A stretch of DNA of 7,601 nt, taken from NCBI GenBank assembly GCA_003456455.1, contig DMRV01000050.1:1-7601 (forward strand), read 5' to 3'. Below the pieces are notes generated by a model. That model was not told where the DNA came from. It was given only the letters and a program-made list of their open reading frames with translations, and searched no databases. This document shows, one piece after another, positions 6,759-7,601 of the stretch. A program made the translations under genes and the position numbers. The DNA comes from Flavobacteriales bacterium. Its GTDB lineage: Bacteria > Bacteroidota > Bacteroidia > UBA10329. The stretch's first letter is position 1, and every line of letters starts with the position of its first letter.

Positions 6759-7601
6759 TCAGTTTTTGACCAATCGCTGGACGGATGATTTGACATTATC
6801 TCGAACTTCAAGCAAGTAAACACCTTTAGAAAGCTGATTCGTACCAATAGTTTGGCTATTCGAATTCATAACTCCATTGAGAACTGCTCTTCCAGTAGCA
6901 TCGAAAACAAAAAATCGGCTGCCTCTTTCCCATTCTCCGTCAATTACAATCTGATTGTTGAAGGGATTTGGGTAAACCGAAATCGAGTTGATAGACTCTT
7001 CTTCAATTCCATTGATTACACTCAAATTGCAGGTGCTGAAATCAAATTGTTCGTGCAATTCTTCTCCACATGTTGATGTGGTTTCTGCCGACTGAGTGCT
7101 TATATAACTCCCACCTCCAATAGATGGCTCTTGTAGGTCTCTACGCATTGAACCTTCCGTCAATTGAAAATACATAGGCGAGCTAAGGTTGTTGTTGTGC
7201 TGCAACAAATGTGCATGTCCAATTTCGTGTACAACAGCTGTTTCAAGGTCGTACTTATTATTCGTTGGTTGCCCTTCACCAGTCCACCAATCAATGTCAC
7301 TGTTAAGGAGAATATCAACCTCAATTAAGTTCCACTGCAATCCATTTGGCGTTCCGCAACCTGAAAATGTTGTTATGGTTTTTCCTAAAAGATAAGATGG
7401 TAGTTGGCCAGGGTTTGAAAGACCAATAAGGTTGATGTCGTCATGAGCCCAATCCGTCACGTTCACAATTTCATCATCCAATTTAAAGTTGACTCCCGTG
7501 TTACAAGCCCATTTCTGCAATACATCTTCAATCATGGAAGAACCATTGATGAATTGCTGCAATTGCTGATTCATCGTGAACACGTAACCTCCTGATTGCA
7601 T
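6759..7601 (-). CDS. Secreted metzincin-like zinc metallopeptidase with T9SS sorting domain (partial at right edge)
   Basis: The visible 280 residues hold a metallopeptidase domain and a C-terminal type IX secretion signal. The zinc site is HEIGHAHLLQH (125-135): His125, His129 and His135 as ligands and Glu126 as the base. Met143 in SSPMYF would form the Met-turn. A matrixin-like lead-in, WACNTGVNF (31-39), precedes it. The C-terminal domain (about 204-280) has VYPNPF (209-214), FDATGR and GVYLLEV, as in the TIGR04183 sorting domain, and ends in Lys-Asn; such domains direct export across the outer membrane and are cleaved there. Cysteines 33, 82, 178 and 191 could form disulphides outside the cell. 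No signal peptide is present at the visible start, and the ATG falls exactly on the window edge, so the gene very probably continues beyond position 7601. The stop lies 12 bp upstream of the Rossmann-fold gene. Substrate is unknown. Confidence 0.88.
   Translation of the reverse strand: MQSGGYVFTMNQQLQQFINGSSMIEDVLQKWACNTGVNFKLDDEIVNVTDWAHDDINLIGLSNPGQLPSYLLGKTITTFSGCGTPNGLQWNLIEVDILLNSDIDWWTGEGQPTNNKYDLETAVVHEIGHAHLLQHNNNLSSPMYFQLTEGSMRRDLQEPSIGGGSYISTQSAETTSTCGEELHEQFDFSTCNLSVINGIEEESINSISVYPNPFNNQIVIDGEWERGSRFFVFDATGRAVLNGVMNSNSQTIGTNQLSKGVYLLEVRDNVKSSVQRLVKN

Noticed and set aside
7599..7601. ATG at the right edge as the true start of the peptidase
   Set aside because: A T9SS cargo needs an N-terminal signal peptide, and none is present after this Met; the gene probably continues outside the window.
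1..7601. Search for an undescribed multi-gene system, mobile element, CRISPR array or RNA gene
   Set aside because: The genes are mostly recognisable core or family-assigned genes in several separate transcription units. I saw no regular repeat array, transposase, tRNA-like fold or defence-type cassette.

Overview
The window looks like ordinary chromosome from a member of the Bacteroidota, probably Flavobacteriales. The signs are a type IX secretion (T9SS) C-terminal sorting domain on a secreted metallopeptidase, an HU/CCDC81-like plus SPOR membrane protein of a kind typical of this phylum, A-rich start regions without clear Shine-Dalgarno sequences, and moderate GC. This placement is inferred from protein character; there is no rRNA or other phylogenetic marker.

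Layout, left to right. On the plus strand, the 3' end of an ATP-grasp ligase-like gene (2-337) is followed 12 bp later by hemJ (350-949), the membrane protoporphyrinogen IX oxidase of haem synthesis. On the minus strand, kdsB (start reset to 2748; 2038-2748), which activates Kdo for lipopolysaccharide, is followed 29 bp later by the HU-like/TM/SPOR protein gene (938-2008). hemJ and the SPOR gene meet tail to tail with a 12-bp overlap. A 98-bp divergent spacer with an inverted and a direct repeat separates kdsB from a plus-strand TIGR00266/AIM24-family gene (2847-3611). That gene converges on a minus-strand ABC-F ATPase gene (3691-5631), and a perfect 14-bp-stem hairpin lies between them. A 93-bp divergent spacer leads to a plus-strand DUF983 membrane protein (5725-6126). 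It overlaps by 16 bp, tail to tail, a minus-strand NAD(P)-binding Rossmann protein of the HTATIP2-like type (6111-6746). Upstream of the latter, on the same strand, is a partial metzincin-like T9SS peptidase (6759-7601) that probably begins outside the window.

Functionally these are mostly housekeeping genes: haem synthesis, LPS precursor activation, ribosome-associated ABC-F function and a chromosome/cell-wall candidate, plus one secreted enzyme. They do not form a single pathway. I see no mobile element, CRISPR array, RNA gene or defence cassette, and no convincing undescribed multi-gene system. The points most worth a second look are the HU-like/SPOR architecture (a possible DNA-to-peptidoglycan tether), a KdsB lacking a normally conserved active-site-side loop, and the repeats in the kdsB divergent spacer. 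No gap between genes exceeds 100 bp.
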